Shown piece by piece: positions 1-11,399 of a stretch of DNA of 64,000 bases (within the stretch, counting starts at the first letter, position 1; the number at the start of each line of letters is the position of its first letter). The position numbers and the translations under genes are program-made. The DNA lies in NCBI RefSeq assembly GCF_032854445.1, contig NC_088298.1:24329295-24393294 (forward strand), given 5' to 3'. The notes below the pieces were generated by a model. It had not been told where the DNA came from and ran no database searches. It was given only the letters and a program-made list of their open reading frames with translations. The stretch is from Liolophura sinensis. Lineage: Eukaryota > Mollusca > Polyplacophora > Chitonida > Chitonidae.

Positions 1-435
1 TACAGGATTTCATGCCACCGCAGCCGTTCGAAAAGGCACCGCGTGGCGATGCTGGACAGAAGAGAGACGTGCTAGATGTTGAGAATCGACTTCGCCCCTG
101 CGCACGCTGACGAGACCTCACTCTTGCCATGGATGTCGCTCTCGCCATGGATGTGATGGTCACGCATCGAAAACTGCAGCCTTGGAGACAACATTTTTGG
201 TTAAGGGCACAAGAGGAATCGTCGATGCAGGAAGTGACACTTTCAAGGGCACATCCCGCCGAAATGTCGACGGCTGACATGGGGCATACACCAGGGTTAT
301 CGACAGAGGAGTTGACCGTTTGTGCTCCACTTCCGCTCCTTTCTGGTGCAGTACTTGCGCTTCCATTTGGTGCAGCGCTGCCGCTCTGTTTTGGTGCAGC
401 ACTTCCGCCCTGTTTTGGTGCAGCACTTCCGCCCT
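1..435 (-). CDS. Exon 4: octapeptide linker plus WAP domain (gene cut by window edge)
   Basis: Begins at 435 after a clean acceptor (TTTTTTTCACTCACAG), phase 1. The frame with codons starting at 433 is open to the window edge and has no ATG of its own at the start. It first encodes five degenerate 8-residue repeats (GGSAAPKQ, GGSAAPKQ, SGSAAPNG, SASTAPER, SGSGAQTV; 433-314). It then encodes a whey acidic protein (four-disulfide core) domain at about 298-161, starting NPGVCP. The eight cysteines are spaced C-x10-C-x7-C-x5-C-x5-CC-x3-C-x3-C, the WAP signature, with the central KCC and GC motifs. WAP domains are small extracellular domains, often protease inhibitors or matrix proteins. Signal peptide, Cys module, Gly/Ser/Ala/Pro repeats and WAP recall molluscan shell-matrix proteins of the lustrin/perlwapin kind; that link is inference. 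After the WAP domain the frame becomes Arg/Ser-rich and may be past a splice donor (GTGAGG at 121-116), so the true exon end is uncertain. Confidence 0.88.
314..433 (-). repeat. 24-bp coding minisatellite (8-residue repeat) in WAP exon
   Basis: Five 24-bp units that stay in the WAP reading frame; the first two encode identical GGSAAPKQ and the rest drift. The array directly follows the splice acceptor and forms the linker between the Cys module and the WAP domain. Confidence 0.85.
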
Positions 436-2401
436 CTGTGAGTGAAAAAAATTATTATAATTATTATTTTACATGGTTATTTTCAATCTAAAGACATATT
501 CCTCTATATTATGTTATCAATTATGGCGGCAATCTAGATCGCGACCTTAACAACCCCACGAGCACGATGTTCGTGGTGAGAGCTTGGGTGGGTGGGGGGG
601 GGGGGCAGAGAACGCGGTGGGCGCATCCACAGTTCAATTAAAACAGAGCTTGCACCCAGGAGGTTGGGGGGAGGGGACACAAACGGTGGCGTAAGTCACA
701 TGAACTTAATGGACATTATCAGCCACCATAAGCTAAGTTCACGAGTAACTATTTGACCACACATGCTTAGCTGTTATGAAGGTATATTCTCTGGCTTTGC
801 GTGTGTATATGTCAAAAATGAGAAGAAATTAGATTTCAACAAATGATACCGTCTACTGCAGTCAATCTATTCTCTAGGATGCAGCTAAGAAAGTACGCCA
901 TAGGTAAATAGTTGGCCGCTGGCTGTGGGGAATCCTCGATAAAGAAATAAAGAATTGAATTAAATTAAATTACGCAATTATGTGCTGCACCATGTATATA
1001 TATGCTGCACACTAACTCAGCAAATATTCTGTCTCCTCTTCAGAGAGAAAACAGTACATGCCGCCAAAGTACTGTCGCAACTGAAGTATCATACCGAAGA
1101 CACCAGACATGACACTCTGCCCAGTCACATTATACTAACACCGGGCCAACCAGTCATGTTTCCTTGTTCTAACCTCTCAGTGCTGAGCGCCAAGCCGAAA
1201 TCATGTATATATGTGTTACATTTAGCTGTATGTGTGTGAGCTTAGATTTATCGGCATGTATTTCTATGCGCGTGTAAGCCCATGTATGTCTGTATACTTT
1301 CAGAATAGATATATAGCATAACACTTAATATATATTTATAATCAGTAATAGAACTTTTTTTTTGTTTTAGATGCAAGTTCACAGTGATGATTATTTTGAT
1401 ATGGCTTGTGTACAATTACCTCCCTGCACATCTATATATGCAAATTTACGTTGTTTTGGACAATGTTCATGTAGCCATTTATGTATAAGGCATCGGTCAC
1501 GTGATATATTTATTTTCTCTCCAGCCAAATGGAAAACTCAGTACTGCATGATATGCATACAAGCACTGCACACTCGCTCAGTGATTACTTTGTCTCCTTA
1601 TGAAACAGAAACAATATAAGATTCGCTTAACGTTTCTGTGTCAAATAAAGTTTATTTAAAAAAAAAGATATAGTTGATATCTTCAAGGTCTAAATAGCCT
1701 GGACCTATTTATTGCGTATGCATAGCTTATTGTAGGAAGCGGGGTGGGGGGGGCAAAGTTTGGTATGGTGGTCTCCTCTGGGTTCTGCCAGGTTTTTTCA
1801 CCCGTAAAATTGATCGCCGTGGTATCAATGGGGGTGAAATCTTCTCGAGATGAAGTATTAATTTACTTTATTTCACAGGTGTTTTACTATTTCATTTATA
1901 CGACGACAAGCATTATTCATGGTTGGGACAGCAACGGGAAATCCACGACTCTCGGGAACTTTCTTTGTGATGACATTCTATAATTCTCTTAGAAGCCTAA
2001 ATTCGTCTAAATATCTCAGAATATAGCCACTCCAAACTCGCAAGATAATAAATAAGAAATAAAACAACCTTTTTCTTATCAAAATAAGGTTTATCAGTGT
2101 CCATTTGATTATCACCAACTTTGAACACCAGCAAAGTATGTGAATCGCAATGTTGCTGTGATGTTGTCCTTCCATCTAACGAAGACCCTCATGGTTACCC
2201 GAAGGCCCTAATGGTTACCCGAAGGCCCCTAATGGTTACATAAAATACCCTAATGGTTACGCAAATGACTTTAAATGTAATGAAATTAGGATATCGACCC
2301 TTTTCATGTATTGGGACGAACAGCTTTGAAAACATAATACATATGCAAACTGTGACTGAAATGATATGTCAGATGTGATATCAGGATTAAATCCACCCCA
2401 A

Positions 2402-2432
<31 letters not shown>

Positions 2433-2678
2433 ACCCCACACACACACCCCAACCCCTCCAGACTCTGCACGATTAATGGCCATAATAATGCTGGCAACCA
2501 TCTTATATGTAAAATGCCAATCAAATAGATAAATGATAAATTAATAAATGTCTGTCTCATAACCCCCCCCCCCCCCCCCCCCACCACCACCACCACCACC
2601 CCTTCGTTTTCCTTAACCTTCATCCCAACACCCTACAGACATTTCCGGTCAGTGGGAAAAGAGACACCAGCTTCTCAC
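436..2678. other. Intron 3 of the WAP gene: repeats only
   Basis: No convincing exon. Holds a poly-G run (about 593-606), a minus-strand SINE2 fragment (about 1055-1205), a diverged SINE1-like fragment (about 1745-1860), a short tandem of the motif CCTAATGGTTAC (about 2185-2262), and a C-, CA- and CCA-rich tract (about 2396-2600). A + strand open frame at 1371-1619 behind a T-rich AG and before an AATAAA (near 1645) was considered and not accepted. Confidence 0.6.
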
Positions 2679-2772
2679 CCCGAGTGCAAAGTGGAAATCT
2701 ACATGAGGCTTGGTCACGGCCACAAGCTCCATCCTCCATGGCACAGGTCGCTTCGCCCGGACACGTGACATC
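2679..2772 (-). CDS. Exon 3 of the secreted WAP-domain protein (Cys-rich module)
   Basis: A 94-nt exon (31 codons plus one base) after the acceptor TTTGCCATTCAG and before the donor GGG|GTGAGAAG. Five cysteines in 31 residues, including the stretches DVTCPGEATC and RFPLC, join the exon 2 cysteine to give the spacing C-x3-C-x5-C-x6-C-x6-C-x4-C. A short module of this general form (C..V.CP....C ... P.C) is seen beside WAP domains in molluscan secreted proteins, but I do not assign a named family. An in-frame stop lies just upstream of the acceptor, so the exon cannot extend further. It ends in phase 1 with G, and exon 4 begins with AG, which restores a Glu codon. The intron to exon 4 is 2.24 kb. 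Confidence 0.75.
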
Positions 2773-3360
2773 CTGAATGGCAAAGAGACATTTACGTTAA
2801 CAAACGAAGGCTTAATTCCCCTGTGAAAAGGTGAACGGATCACATGACCAGATGGCCGTTGACCGAACGACAGTTAGCCACGCCCACTCGTCAGTTAGCC
2901 TAGACCTGGGTGAATGTGTTCGCTGTTTATGTTTGGACTGGCGCTTGCATAAAGTCATGGCTTGCTGTCATTCACCCTTTGCAAGATACTTAGAAGTCTT
3001 GGAAAACGATCTTAACCTCAACGATCTGTCCAGTTACTCTTTTACAATGCTTAGGGCCCTCGAACAGATTGCTAAAATCCCGAACTGTCGATCAACCCAA
3101 AGATAATCATCCACCCATACTTGTTTAAGTTCAACTCCACTCATATGAACTTTATAAAAACGGATAGCTGTGAATCCAGCATCCTAACAGGCAGAAGTCA
3201 ACGGCCAGTTTGGAAACTTTAAAGCACCGGAGAGTGTAAACCCAAGTTTGGTGAATCCATGCGAGAATGCTATTGGAGAAACAACCGACCATACACCCGC
3301 AATATGCGGACACTGGGCTGACCAATGCATCGCCTCTCCTCATTTCATGACCCATTACAC

Positions 3361-3738
3361 TTTCGCGAATGATTTTGGTTGAAAGAAAATGACAACAGAT
3401 AAAATATCCTTTGCCAAAATCGTGTACACTGAGAAAACAAAGGGCCATCATGTTATAATTTCAACCAATCAGGCGCGAGATATTTCAATTGCCCCACAAC
3501 GCACGTGTTTCTGCTGACGTCACGCGAATGCACTTTTCCACTTTTGGGTCCGTCTTTACACTTTCGTAAATGATGTTATTAGAAAGAAAATGACAACAGA
3601 TAAAATAACCCTTGCCAAAATAGCGCACACTGGGAAAACAAAGGGCCGCCATGTTATAATTTTAATCCATCAGGCGCGAGATATTTCTATAAGCCGATAA
3701 CGCACGTGTTTCCGCAGACGTCACGCGAATGCACTTTT
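3361..3738 (+). repeat. ~200-bp tandem duplication with CRE and E-box
   Basis: Two copies about 200 bp apart (3361-3538 and 3562-3738), roughly 80 percent alike by eye. Each ends with GCACGTGTTT, then a cAMP-response-like site (TGACGTCA in copy 1, AGACGTCA in copy 2), then CGCGAATGCACTTTT. They lie inside intron 2 of the WAP gene. No coding potential was recognised. Confidence 0.75.
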
Positions 3739-4473
3739 GTCGTTTAGCCATATGAACAGTGGGGTATGAGTGACACGACATCGTATTTCCGTTTTCTCCA
3801 ACATTTGGCACTTCCCATGGGCACGGAAGAATTATAAAAACTGGCTGACAAAGTTGCCAAGTACGTCAGAACAAATTGACTGTGACCGTTTAGGTCTGTT
3901 TCCATTCCTCTTCGTAAATCACTCAGGTTATATTATTTGTTGCATTTTAAAGAAGGGCAAATGAGAGTGTTTGCCGGTTTTTATGACAGTTCACACTTGT
4001 ATCTGTTCGCTGTTAGTGTTAAATTCTGCTGGGGCTTCCATGAAATGATTTTTTGTCCATACCAAATAAATTGAGATTACACTGATTTATGTATTTGATT
4101 GATATTTAACGCCATACACTCAAGAAATTAGTCTGTTAATTTTAACACAAAGTATGTTGTCTGGGTGATGCTAGAACGTATGCTGCTATTGCAGCCGATT
4201 GTTCTGTTCAATACAACACATGTATTCTATTAATACGTTTATAAATGTTAAACATTATGACATGTATGTTTATATATCGCCAATATCGCTCCAAAAGTCT
4301 AAAAAGATTTTAAGGAAAGCAAATGTGGTATGAAGATTTTTTTTAGCTAAAACCCGATGGATTCACCTCTTCCATGAAAACTGTTATGCTAGTCTCACTT
4401 CCAGTATGCGCGCGAGCTCATCGAGGCAGAACACGAAGAACCCCATCAAGCCCCTATAAACGTTGTTCCATAC

Positions 4474-4533
4474 CTGACATGTCAAAGTGTTGATGGGCCG
4501 AGAGTCATTAGCAGACCTAGTGGGAAAAAATGT
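4474..4533 (-). CDS. Exon 2 of the secreted WAP-domain protein
   Basis: A 60-nt exon (20 codons, phase 0 in and out) between a pyrimidine-tract acceptor ending TTTAGCTCAG and the donor CAG|GTATGG. It completes the signal peptide (TFFPTRSA) and starts the mature chain with NDSRPINTLTCQ. The single cysteine near its end is the first of a six-cysteine module finished in exon 3. It is too short to stand alone. The evidence is that its frame is open, both splice sites are good, both phases match the neighbours, and the joined protein makes sense as signal peptide plus Cys module. The intron to exon 1 is about 3.1 kb and holds a SINE and AT-rich DNA. Confidence 0.6.
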
Positions 4534-4937
4534 CTGAGCTAAAGGCCGTTTCCCTGAACGTGGTGGAGACTGCGAATTTGACACACTGTGGAATGGCCGG
4601 AATCTGTGCGCTCCTCGCGAAAATGTGCTGGTAACATCATGTAGAAATGTCTACAAAAGAATTAAACATGGCCGTGAAATCAATCATAGGCAAGCTTTTA
4701 AATAAGTGAACCATGGCGGAGTGTCTGAGTACATGTGGACAGGACACCACAGAATGACAACCGGGACTGAAACTCATGGACGTCAGGGCTTTATGACAAG
4801 AATGTTCGTAAACAGCGATTTTTGTCACCCCTTGCTAAGACAGATCTTATACCGTGACGTCAATAGCGCCACAACAAGTTACAATTCAAGCACAGCGATG
4901 ACAATTGTACTGTCTTCCTCCTATATAGGCTTGTTGA

Positions 4938-5222
4938 CTGCTTCGGTGGCCAAATGGTTAGAGCGTCCGTCTCCTGGCCGTAGACCCGCAATCAAGCCCG
5001 TGTCAGATCGTACCAAAGACTTTAAAAATGATATCTGCTTGATGCTCAGCACTGGTTGGCCCGTTATCAGTATAATCTGACTAGATGGGGTGTCATGTCT
5101 GGTGTCTTTGGCATGATACTTCAGTGGCAGCAGCACTATGGCTGCATTGACTCGTCCTGCCACAAGACACAGTATATGAACTCACATCTAATGAATCGTC
5201 GTCATCATATGAGTAACTACAA
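4938..5222 (+). mobile_element. SINE2 copy (tRNA-derived head)
   Basis: Begins GGTGGCCAAATGGTTAGAGC, a tRNA-like A-box head, continues with a body shared with at least seven other copies in this window (GGTGTCATGTCTGGTGTC, CTCGTCCTGCCACAAG) and ends near a GTCGTCAT-type tail. Lies in intron 1 of the WAP gene. Confidence 0.85.
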
Positions 5223-5344
5223 CATACACAAATATACATATATAGTCTTCTTGCTTGGAAAAATATAAATGTTCTTTTCGGATATTGGTTTTTGTCATTT
5301 TTCCTGAAAACTTCATATGGTATATGTTCCAAATATGTAGCCAG

Positions 5345-5635
5345 CCGATATTCTCTTTCAGGGTTTTGAGGTTTGTTCTTTTAGGTGACTTAGCGACCGT
5401 ATTGAATTTGGAGCAAAACCTTTAAACATCTTAATATAATATTCTTCTTTTCAGAGAGTGATTTTTCTCGTTTTCTAGACAGCTGCAAATGGCAGGTCTT
5501 TGACATTTCGCAACAAACTGTTCGCTGATATTATCTGTTACAGTTTTCAAGTTTTTCCTTTTGGTCCACTTAGTTTAACCGTCATATTTGATTTCGAACA
5601 AAAGTTTTACACATCTTCTTTTCAATATCCAATAG
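5345..5635 (+). repeat. Diverged ~180-bp tandem duplication
   Basis: Two weakly similar units (about 5345-5460 and 5525-5635) share GATATT..CTTTCAG/CTGTTACAG, a GTTTT..CCTTTT..TTAG core and CATCTT..TTCTTTTCA. AT-rich intronic DNA with no open frame of note; 5640-7600 is likewise AT-rich without a recognised gene. Confidence 0.5.
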
Positions 5636-7601
5636 ACGGAACCTTCTAAAATTTGATATTTATATTGGGCATTAGTATTTACATATACAATTTAAAAAAA
5701 AGACCGTTTCAATCCGTTAAAAAAATTGCCATTGATCAAATATATGACATTTTAAAAAGGTTTGAATTTTGGTATAGCTTTGAGGTATTCTTCTGTATTT
5801 TGGAGCGGTGATCTGCGTTGGCTTTTTGTCTATGTTTGTAACTTTTTGAGAACTGTAATTTTAATTATTTCATTTTGGTGCATTGCATGTAAATAGAAAA
5901 CTATATAATAGCTAGAAATCTGAAACTTTCATTATACTGAATAGCCCAAGATGATCAATTTCCTTCTATTTTAAACGGATTGATAATTTTCTTCCTATAA
6001 ATCTTTAAATGATCCTATTTCAGAAATGGAAATTTAAGCCTATTCATTTAATCCATAGACATGGAAGGTAACTGGGCAAATATATACCCTTTTCCAGCCT
6101 AGTTAACTGTCCATGATTTCCCAAAGCAGGATGAGTAGATAAATCTACCAACATCGCCGTGTTGCTAAACAACTGTTACATTGTCATGTCAGAAAGTGCT
6201 CAGCACTGAAGCCCTAAGCTGAAAACCAATTGTGGAGATTGCTTGAAAGCCGTGAAACTGTAAGCAATTCTGTTTGTAGTTGTTTTTGTTTAATGACCTT
6301 GAGTTGAAATGTCAGACGACAATCCTGTGTTATTTATTATCATGTTGCCGGTCTCTTATTCACCTGTTGTAAAAAAAAAAAGAGAGCAAAAAAAAAAAAA
6401 ACAAACAAAAAAACAAAAACAAACGACTCTTCACGTGACTTGTTTCACGTGATTCTGTTTCAGGTATAATGAATAATGATCCTGTCTTACCAATGAAAGT
6501 TTATTTTACGAATGAAAGTTTAAGTACTGGTCTATATTCAATCACGGGTGCTGAGCACGTTCTACCAGTACTGACAATTTATTTGGCCTGGTCGCATCTT
6601 AAAAACGTATTTACATCTTCAGAGTGACTTCGGCGTCGTTTTAATAAGTATTTGATTAATTCATTAAGAGGTTAAACCTATGCAAATCTCAATTTCCGTC
6701 TACATGATTTATTAATAGTTTTATGCAGGAAATAATTAGAAATGAGAACGCAATGTTTTTCGATGCCCTGGAGCTTTGAACAGTTTAATAACAGAGAGGA
6801 AATATTTACTAAAAAGAGTTATGTCCCTTCCGCTGCCTTGTTTCTTTATGGCCTTTGGCGGAAAGACTCGAATTTCACTCGAATTACATCTGGGCAACCC
6901 CACCATCTCCCAATAATTAAACTGTGTGGAGAGGAGGGTATTAGGCCTATCTTTAACCCCCTATCCCAAGTGCCTCTAGCGTAAGAGACAAAAATAAACT
7001 TATGCGGAATGTTTTTTTTTTAATTTTGATCTATTTTATGCATTGTAAAATAATACTTCATTTCACTTTGCGCAAATCCTTAACACTGCATCACTGGGCT
7101 CTCACATTTCTTTCTATGCACTGTTGTCTAACATACACATGTATGTCTCTGGCCAGTTTGCTCAGTCATTTCCAGTTCGCTTTTTTGCATATAGTTTATA
7201 AGAAACAATTTATTGACCCAGAAAGTGGAATGAAAAGAGAAACTGAATTTAACTGAGGATGCGTGCTAGGTAAACGATAACTGAACAATTTTTCTGATTT
7301 GTTTTCTATAGCTTTAATTTTCTTTAGCGTTTCCTTGTTAATCACACTCTCATGTGTCCATTTCGATTTAAAGACAAAACCTGCATGTAGTCCTATCAAA
7401 GAAATGATGAAACAAGGAAATAGATATTTATTTTTGACTGCAACGCTTATCAGATCAGATAACAGGCAGGCCTTGCACATTTTCTGTCGCATTTCTATAT
7501 TTTTCAGTTTAAGGATGTTTCTTTTAAATCAGCCATGATGAGCTGCATTGCCGGGTGCATGAAGAAAAGGGGTATTAAAAAAGAAATAAAGGAGCACTTA
7601 C

Positions 7602-7640
7602 CACAAGGAACACAAACGTAACTGTCTCTCTGACCCGCAT
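7602..7640 (-). CDS. Exon 1 (signal peptide) of a secreted WAP-domain protein
   Basis: Coding part of the first exon, 13 codons from an ATG at 7640-7638 with A at -3. It reads MRVRETVTFVFLV, a basic start running into a hydrophobic stretch, then stops at GTG|GTAAGT, a consensus splice donor in phase 0. The hydrophobic run continues into exon 2 (TFF then PTRSA), giving a normal-length secretion signal with a likely cut after SA. The 5' leader lies at about 7641-7735 and is GC-richer than its surroundings; no firm TATA box was seen. The start is chosen because it is the only ATG before the donor that gives a signal peptide in the phase exon 2 needs. The gene identity rests on exon 4. Exon 1 could belong to another transcript, since its link to exon 2 is inferred from splice sites and phase only. 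Confidence 0.62.
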
Positions 7641-7989
7641 TTTGCTGCGCGAGAAAAAACGTGTGATCGGGCAAAAATTCTCCGATTGTAATTCTCGGTT
7701 TTGAAGACGTGCACCTCACACGGGACAATGGGACCCTTGCGCAGGTGCGCGGTTCTTTAATAACAAATAGTTCGACTGAGAATTTAAAAAATAATCAGGA
7801 CAGGGTGATAAAAAAATGACAGTCAGCTGTATAAATGATGTCATATTCAGCCCTACCTTCTTAAACCGTCTCGCTTTACTGCACAGGAAAAACAGTATAT
7901 GCATCATGTGCTCATTTGACATCCTTACTGAGCAGTAAGTTTGTGGGCCTACGGAAGCCTGTTTGAACTAAATAGACAGCTTTATCCGT

Positions 7990-8575
7990 CTTGTAGACAG
8001 ATTGTCTGTCATGTAGACATTTATCTTTTATGTTGGTTGATTTACCCTACATGTAGAAAGATTCATCTGTGATGTAGACAGATTTATCCGTCCTGTTGAC
8101 AGATTTATCCGTCCTATTGTCAGATTTATCTGTCATGTAGACAGATTTATCCGTCATGTTGACAGATTTAGCTGTCCTGTTTACAGATTTATCCGTCCTG
8201 TTGACAGAGTTATCCGTCATATTGAAAGATTTATCCGTCCTATTGACAGATTTATCCGTCATGTAGACAGATTTATCCGTCATGTTGAAAGATTTATCCG
8301 TCCTATTGACAGATTTATCCGTGCTGTTTACAGATTTACCCGTCCTGTTGACAGAGTTATCCGTCATATTGAAAGATTTATCCGTCCTATTGACAGATTT
8401 ATCCGTCATGTAGACAGATTTATCCGTGATGTTGACAGATTTATCCGTCCTGTTGACAGATTTATCCGCCCTGTTTACAGATTTATCCGTCATGTTGAAA
8501 GATTTATCCGTCCTGTAGACAGATTTATCCGTCATGTTGAAAGATTTATCCATCATGTAGACAGATTTATCCTTC
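7990..8575. repeat. 21-bp minisatellite, ~25 units
   Basis: Unit GACAGATTTATCCGTCCTGTT with point variants (GTCATGTAG, GTCATGTTGAA). Because 21 is divisible by 3 the minus strand is an open frame of a 7-residue TDKSVNR repeat, but there is no sign it is a gene. Confidence 0.95.
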
Positions 8576-8599
8576 CATATGACTTGAAAAGAAGGCCAT

Positions 8600-9340
8600 C
8601 ACGGCCCGACGACTCGAGTGTTCTCATGACGTTGCATACCGGCAGCTCTAGACTCTTTTTTGCATGTGTAATAACGTTCTTTATTACTGATTTATGTCTG
8701 ATTCTCCCAGAACTAGCGGTTCCTTATCGGCGGTTGTACCGGTTGTACACAGCCACTGTCGATGATTTATCCGTCCGCACTGGTGAAGTTGAAACGTGTT
8801 CAAATTTCCTCTTCACCGCCAGTATACATTGTCTTGACAACACTAGAATCGCCGGCCCCACAGCACTGACTCAAACCTGGTTCTTATACACTTTGCGGAT
8901 GGCCGCCGGTTGCCGGCGGTTGAGTCCTTCGAGATGGGTGACTCGAGTGTTCTCATGACGTTGCCTATCGAGACCGCGAAAGCTGAGATCGGGAAAGCCG
9001 GTGGGGATTGCCGTCGGGGACTGCCGGCGGAGTACCGCCGGTCCCATGGGAACATGGCTTTAGTGATGTCCTGACTAGAGCTGAACTTGCTGTTTTATTT
9101 ATCTTCCCATTACAGCCTAATTCTCACAGAACCGGCGGTCTTCCACTGGCGATCTCCAGCAAGCTGTATGGGAACACAGTCAGCGGTGAGGATGCATGGC
9201 CGGCCTTCCACCGTCGATCGACATCGAGAAATTTGAAATGTGTTCAGTTTTACCAGTTAGCGCCACGAGAACACTCGAACCGCTGGTCCCGGCAGACTCA
9301 ACCGCCGACATACTGTGGTCATCCGCCGAGAACCAGGCTT
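8600..9340. repeat. CpG-rich segment with a direct repeat
   Basis: The sequence GACTCGAGTGTTCTCATGAC recurs about 335 bp apart (near 8608 and 8940), followed in both by CCGGCGGT-rich DNA and by TCTTCCCATTACAGCC/ TGATTCTCCCAGAA-type stretches. It is richer in CpG than its neighbours. Open frames on both strands look like a result of base composition. Confidence 0.5.
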
Positions 9341-9664
9341 AAATTCGTCTAACAAACGTCATAAAATGTTACTTTTGGTTCTAAAACTTTCACCTTTGCA
9401 GTCGGATATCACCCCGTAGAACTAAGATCGGTAGAATTGATAAGAATAAATCAAAATATGTAAAGCGAAATTTTATGTCATTTATGGAAGGAACAAAAGA
9501 CTGGGAAAATGCTCTCATCCTAAATACATTTCTTCTTTCACTGATGTTTCATGCCGGACTCCTAAATATTTTCTAACAGTGTATGATCGAGGAGTATTTC
9601 ATTTGAGGGTTTTTCCCAGTGATTTTCAGTATAGGCTCCCTGAGAAAAACTTGACCGATCAACA

Positions 9665-9778
9665 GTGAGACAGACAGACAGGTTGGCAGACAGACAGACA
9701 GAAAGATAGGCAGACAGATAGGCAGACAGACAGGCAGACAGACAGACAGACAGATAGGCAGACAGGCAGGCAGAGAGA
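9665..9778. repeat. GACA-type microsatellite
   Basis: Imperfect (CAGACAGACAGG)n run. The minus-strand frame LSACLSAYLS is a repeat artefact. Confidence 0.95.
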
Positions 9779-10374
9779 AAAAAATTTACCAAGGTCGCAG
9801 TTAAAAATAATGTGGCGCAAGTAGGCTGGGGTATAATCAGTCTTAACTCGGATAAGCCCTTACCATAAAAGGCTTGAGCGACAAAGAGAAGAAAGCAAAA
9901 AAAAGTCATAACTCAAACATGACAAAGTGTGGTTATATCTGACCTATGTAATCATAATTATATTAACCTTTAATTAGCGAAGTTTTGTCAACTCGTGACA
10001 TATCAGTAACTTATGAGTCACGCGATTCGTGACCTACGCCAAATGCTGGAGCCAATCACAAGTCACCTTCTGACCAATTGAAAACTATATTACTTCATAG
10101 GTATCACGAGGCTATATTTTTTTTTATAAATCTCGGAAACGAGTGAGGTCACGAGAGACCTTGCTTGACTCCATGCAGATCAAGTGACGTATAAAGTATA
10201 TTAATGTTAATGATAATGCTGTAATTGGAAGAATGTCTACATTTATGCGCAAAACTGTGATGTTTACTTATCATTGTAGCCGGTATAACGACCACGATTT
10301 GGATTTTTAGAAAAAAACTGGGTCGTTTATGACCCATAATCCAGACCGCCGTCATTTTATTACACACCCGCCTC

Positions 10375-10462
10375 ATACACCCACAGCAGGATTTGAACTC
10401 GTGACCTCACCGGTCAATGTCGAGCAGCGCCTTCGATACTCAGTCGCTCAGCGACAGGTATA
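10375..10462 (-). repeat. tRNA-like SINE head relic
   Basis: On the minus strand GCTGAGCGACTGAGTATCGA resembles a tRNA 5' half and GAGTTCAAATCCTGCTGTGG a B-box/T-arm. It does not match the other SINE heads here, so it may be a further family. No full cloverleaf was confirmed. Confidence 0.45.
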
Positions 10463-10621
10463 TATATATAGAGCATCCTATAAAAACAGACCTAAGCCTG
10501 TTAGATTTATTCTGATTCGATTCCAAGCGCACTCGGGATACTTTAATTCCTTAATTAGCTCTATATGGACACGGGAGACGGTCGTGGTCCAGTGGTTCAA
10601 GGTGCCTGCCTTTCCTAATTA

Positions 10622-10795
10622 ATTTATTTATTTATTTCATTGGCAGACCCTCTCACGTCCGATCAGAACAGAAAGCCAGCATGAGCTGGACGAGAACTCA
10701 AAGCGATGGCATTGGTGAGAGGATACTGGGTGAAGGATCATTGTGCTGCGCTAGCACGCTAACTCCTAAGCCACAGAGGTCCCATGCTTGCCTTT
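10622..10795 (-). mobile_element. SINE1 fragment
   Basis: Starts with (TTTA)n and contains AGCATGAGCTGGACGAGAAC, GGTGAGAGG and TGCGCTAGCACGCTAAC, the reverse of the SINE1 head; the middle is missing. A second scrap (GACGGGCGTTTTACGTCG) is at about 10978. Confidence 0.75.
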
Positions 10796-10982
10796 CAATT
10801 GCTAGGATAGTCAATCGATATGGAAAACATACCGCAAATGTACAGACTACTGATCCTATCAACGTGGAGTGATTTATGGTGAAGGGTTCATTATATCGCA
10901 GACGTGCAGACCCTCGCCTTAATTAGGATAATGTTAATCGGCCGATCACGTGATTAAATTTATTCCTTTATTTTGTTTGACG

Positions 10983-11228
10983 GGCGTTTTACGTCGTTCT
11001 CATTATGGTGGGAGGATAGTCCGCAGTTTGTTTGTCAAAGCTCTCTGTCTTTGGAACAAACCGTCGACGCTCGTGAGGCCGTTTGCACAGAAGCTCAGCT
11101 CACACGAGCGTTTAGACACGACATGCACGCGAGCTATTTCACTCAACTTATCTAGAATTTTGCGCCAGTTAAATATGCACTCGTAGTTCTTTTCTGACCG
11201 CGACTCAGAAAACTTTAACTGGTTCCGA
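10983..11228 (-). other. Unexplained open frame without a start
   Basis: About 82 codons without a stop on the minus strand (roughly 11265-11000), containing KILDKLSEIARVHVV. No known domain, no good splice sites, and the left end runs into a SINE1 scrap. Probably chance. Confidence 0.15.
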
Positions 11229-11399
11229 GTCAGTTCATTCGCGTAGTAAGCACGTATGACCTCTGACCTAATTCATATAGACATGGTTGCAGCAAATCAT
11301 TATTCATGAGAATGGCAGCGAAAAAGAAAGAACTCGAAAGAAAAAGATGCACAAATTTGTTTCCTGTCGTTATGCACGTATAGTTCAATCTTTAAGATG

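Noticed and set aside
129-491. 120-codon + frame with ALP repeats
   Set aside because: It is the antisense shadow of the WAP exon; the repeats come from the 24-bp coding units on the other strand.
1371-1619. 82-codon + frame behind a T-rich AG and followed by AATAAA, looking like a last exon
   Set aside because: It lies inside an intron of the better supported minus-strand WAP gene, the tract is plain poly-T, and the peptide has no recognisable feature.
4637-4828. Minus frame with several Cys near WAP exon 2
   Set aside because: No good donor; no spacing like the Cys module.
4945-5020. tRNA-like sequence as a functional tRNA gene
   Set aside because: Continues into the SINE2 body, lacks a clean cloverleaf and occurs many times as a SINE head; the same applies to 39056 and 63230.
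6742-6910. Minus frame of about 60 codons after the acceptor CCTCTCCACACAG, phase 0, which could sit between WAP exons 1 and 2
   Set aside because: No usable phase-0 donor and it would wreck the signal peptide; exon 2 at 4474-4533 fits better.
8047-8556. 169-codon TDKSVNR repeat protein
   Set aside because: 21-bp minisatellite; open only because the unit is a multiple of three.
9402-9576. 57-codon + frame after the acceptor-like CACCTTTGCAG
   Set aside because: No partner exon, no domain, AT-rich surroundings; probably chance.
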